A DNA stretch of 41,285 nt from positions 1 through 41,285 of the forward strand of contig JAUXWT010000043.1 of NCBI GenBank assembly GCA_030681475.1, given 5' to 3'. Both the position numbers and the translations under genes were made by a program. This document shows, piece after piece, positions 40,001 through 41,285 of the stretch. Within the stretch, counting starts at the first letter, position 1. Each line of letters begins with the position of its first letter. The notes beneath the pieces were generated by a model. It was not told the DNA's origin, did not search any database, and saw nothing but the letters and a program-made list of their open reading frames with translations. The DNA comes from Bacteroidales bacterium (GTDB lineage: Bacteria > Bacteroidota > Bacteroidia > Bacteroidales > FEN-979).

Positions 40001-41009
40001 ATCCCTTGGAAATGCAGCCAGGCTCTCCTGGAGCCCTCCTGCATGCTATGGGGGAAGCCTGTTAAATGAAGGTTTCGAAGGAACACTTTTTCCTCCCCCC
40101 CAATGGACGAGGCAAATCACGAACCCTTCAGCCTCATGGTCGCGTATTCCGTCAAATTCTCCCTTGGGAGTTCATAACGGAAGTTTTGCTGCCGGACTGA
40201 ATTGGGATTACAATCACCAGGATGAATGGCTGATCGCCCATAACATTTATGTGAATGGGGACATGACCTTTTGGAGTTATGCATTTCAGGGATCGCTTCA
40301 CCTCGATCACTATTATGTTAAAGTCTCCCCCGATCAGGGCGCCACATGGGACATTTTACTGGATATGTCGGCGCTCCCTCCATATCCGGGAACCTCCGGG
40401 GTCAATGCCTGGATTACACCCTATCATGTCGATCTTTCAATGTATGAAGGTGAAACAGTTGATATCGCCTGGCATGCCGTTGACGGTGATGGGAATGGTT
40501 TGTGGTATCCCTGGGCAATTGACGATTGCTCGATCGGCGCCGATGATAATTATCAGCAGATCATCGGGTATGATATTTACAGGAAAGGATTTGGTACAAC
40601 TGTTTTTAATAAAATCAATACAGATATTGTCGCAGATACTGCCTATATTGATAACGGACTTCTGCTTGGTCAGTATAAGTATTTTGTACAGGCTCAGTTC
40701 AATGAATGTGAAACTGCTTCAAATTCTGATACGGTGATGGTTGATATTATAACAGGCGTTGGTTTTCTGAATTCTTCCGGATTAACCGTGTATCCTAACC
40801 CTGCCTCTGACCAGATTACTATTTCAAGTTCTTCAGAACTCGGGGAGATCAGGATGTATAATGCTTCAGGAAAGTTGACCGGAACCTGGGACAATGGTGG
40901 TAAACATAAACTGACGATCAATACCCAAGGCCTTCCCCAGGGCCTTTTCCTGCTTAGAATCCATGTTGGCCGGGATATTAAAATCTTTAAAATTTCCATC
41001 GTCAAATAA
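37029..41009 (+). CDS. Large secreted multidomain protein with T9SS C-terminal sorting domain (1326 aa)
   Basis: A signal peptide (about residues 8-36, ITLASIILLPVMIFLSVRIY then SQS) precedes a carboxypeptidase-regulatory-like beta-sandwich (GIITNGATGSPIPGAKVGVN, about 44-115). Fibronectin-like strands and a probable second such sandwich follow (about 400-480). Two choice-of-anchor-J/cleaved-adhesin-like jelly rolls recur (about 500-660 and 825-980), each with NW(N/Y)IDNI near its end. A third, gingipain-adhesin-like unit (GFEGTLFPPPQWTRQI ... WYPWAIDDCSIG, about 1015-1175) comes before the T9SS type A domain (VYPNPASDQITIS ... GLFLLRIHVGRDIKIFKISI). No protease catalytic domain is present, so binding or adhesion is more likely than hydrolysis. 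Met8 is an alternative start. Confidence 0.88.
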   Translation: MIFVKNRMIGSVPITLASIILLPVMIFLSVRIYSQSIPASPAVIQGIITNGATGSPIPGAKVGVNGKFAWSTSGGIYTLTINPTGTFPVSCTKAGYDNYSSPPVLFQPGVTAQMNIQLWENLNAPGNVSVFLDTILQRVPVSWNAPSGNYELLYDDGIQDNFTVWASQGNMNSLKFSPAGFPVKVTGGSVHIGTAGNYPAGSNPLVAFQIRIYDATGAGGTPGNTLAGPFDIIPTALGWVEFTLPVPLTINSGAFFIAMVQGGNAPNAAGIAIDETAPQFRSYSRFASGGGPWFPAGGNFMIRARCTGPGGPAYLSDDPLMVSGYNIYRLRQGEEQNPAIWTMIGTTTATSFSDNNWPLLPCGPYRWGVKAQYPGNRWSPTSFSNILGKCWTAPVNIHLTLSCDSSSLIGTSVKMVNLAYPDTMYLAAAGTGGIVSFPKVWKGTYQLTIIKFGYETHVQSLPVTGTVSLNIFLLQVQNPPANLSVNDSSLMARWDVPHFENSIFSEQWNSSSLSANAWTLDGGSNWTISNVTGNPSPSVVFISTPQQTNYSQSLISKTISGQQSTLLKLKYDIFLNNAGTTTVNQMAVEIWDGLAWHQLKSYSSAEGNIPWTSDDLDISGYTNMNFKIRFRAFGGNSLDINNWNIDNIKVIASEPAQEQANCILGYYFYLGNVISGYTTKNAYPIPGNQVQYGQTYNACVRALYGSGYSDFTCTTFTCRFLYPALNLQGYPVENAAFIEWEKPLAATDTSFVIPPGLVGYSIFRDGALIKTINDPDSLSIFDFGLEPGYYRYGVSAKYDLTAYGFPGQIGESLPAGPLHITINWGRQLPFFESWNSGTFSFNDWRFTPSQGNWVIDQYEGLPLPAANFRWQPPVINYNYSIESPAFNGLPFNCAAIWLDFDLKLNDRNYTGTEKMIVEAYYNNMWHKKAEIKNTGSLPWTNYHIDISPARGKGFRVRFRAAGQNSSEILNWYIDNINIYPVCYPATHLAVVSLGNAARLSWSPPACYGGSLLNEGFEGTLFPPPQWTRQITNPSASWSRIPSNSPLGVHNGSFAAGLNWDYNHQDEWLIAHNIYVNGDMTFWSYAFQGSLHLDHYYVKVSPDQGATWDILLDMSALPPYPGTSGVNAWITPYHVDLSMYEGETVDIAWHAVDGDGNGLWYPWAIDDCSIGADDNYQQIIGYDIYRKGFGTTVFNKINTDIVADTAYIDNGLLLGQYKYFVQAQFNECETASNSDTVMVDIITGVGFLNSSGLTVYPNPASDQITISSSSELGEIRMYNASGKLTGTWDNGGKHKLTINTQGLPQGLFLLRIHVGRDIKIFKISIVK

Positions 41010-41285
41010 TTTTTTAACAATCGTTGCATTTCGCGAAAAGATGTCGTATATTGCGTGCTTATACGAATGTTTGTAATATACTGATTATCATCAGTTACCC
41101 TTATATATGTCAATAAGTTTATTGATACCGTTATGTTTTTACCCAATCTTGAGTCCACTCCGAAAAGTCGGAGGGCCTGTTTGGGTTAATTGATTTATAA
41201 TAGTAGTTAAACGTATTCATTTTTGACGTAGTTATAAACAAATGATTGTCAATAACTTAATTTGTTTTTGTCGTTTTTTAACGGT
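41010..41285. other. Gene-less right end of the window
   Basis: AT-rich DNA with no supported gene. A short hairpin CTCCGA (41158-41163) / TCGGAG (41168-41173) with a 4-nt loop lies about 150 nt past the T9SS protein stop, too far for an obvious terminator. It could be an insertion-sequence end or belong to a gene beyond the window. Confidence 0.35.

Noticed and set aside
41158-41173. Terminator of the 1326-aa T9SS protein gene
   Set aside because: The hairpin is about 150 nt past the stop codon, has a short stem and no T-run.

Overview
The window comes from a member of the Bacteroidota, most likely a Bacteroidales-like environmental lineage. Two very large secreted proteins end in type IX secretion (T9SS) C-terminal sorting domains. 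Several genes are preceded by the Bacteroidota promoter form (TTG, about 20 nt, TAnnTTTG), and Shine-Dalgarno sites are generally not visible. No rRNA or tRNA was recognised.

Layout. (1) 1-6.8 kb is a decayed mobile and accessory zone. It holds a broken IS4-type transposase, a tyrosine recombinase and an IS91-type transposase coupled by TAATG (each split by one in-frame stop), a second 5'-truncated IS91 transposase, a MazEF-like toxin-antitoxin pair, small membrane-protein genes, and hairpins that look like gene-cassette boundaries. (2) 6.8-12.4 kb (minus strand) is a tandem array of four paralogous B12-binding-domain radical SAM enzymes of about 450 aa, all with intact CxxxCxxC clusters. (3) 12.5-21.2 kb is a glycan/lipid modification cluster: a dedicated acyl carrier protein, a KAS III condensing enzyme, an SDR ketoreductase, a polyprenyl-phosphate-type GT2 glycosyltransferase and a GNAT acyltransferase on the plus strand; two tandem PAPS-dependent sulfotransferases and a flippase on the minus strand; and an RffA/WecE-type sugar 4-aminotransferase. 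(4) 21.4-25.1 kb is a 1218-aa T9SS-exported repeat protein closed by a perfect 17-bp hairpin. (5) 25.2-36.9 kb is mostly housekeeping on the minus strand: a secreted Asp-box beta-propeller protein followed directly by carA and carB; mtnA; an outer-membrane barrel protein; serS; and rplU-rpmA with an intrinsic terminator. (6) 37.0-41.0 kb is a 1326-aa T9SS-exported multidomain protein.

How it may fit together (inference). The ACP, KAS III, SDR, aminotransferase and GNAT genes could build a short 3-hydroxyacyl chain and attach it to an amino sugar. GT2 and the flippase would handle the lipid-linked glycan and the sulfotransferases would decorate it. The four radical SAM enzymes sit divergently next to the ACP gene and could act on the acyl chain or the sugar. 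I do not recognise this combination as a described pathway, and it is the best candidate for a new system here.

A second unusual layer is a set of four families of 7- or 8-nt tandem repeats scattered between genes from 9.6 to 36.5 kb. In at least four genes (ACP, SDR, sulfotransferase 2, mtnA) the repeats run into the reading frame and encode protein tails or, in the SDR, an internal segment.
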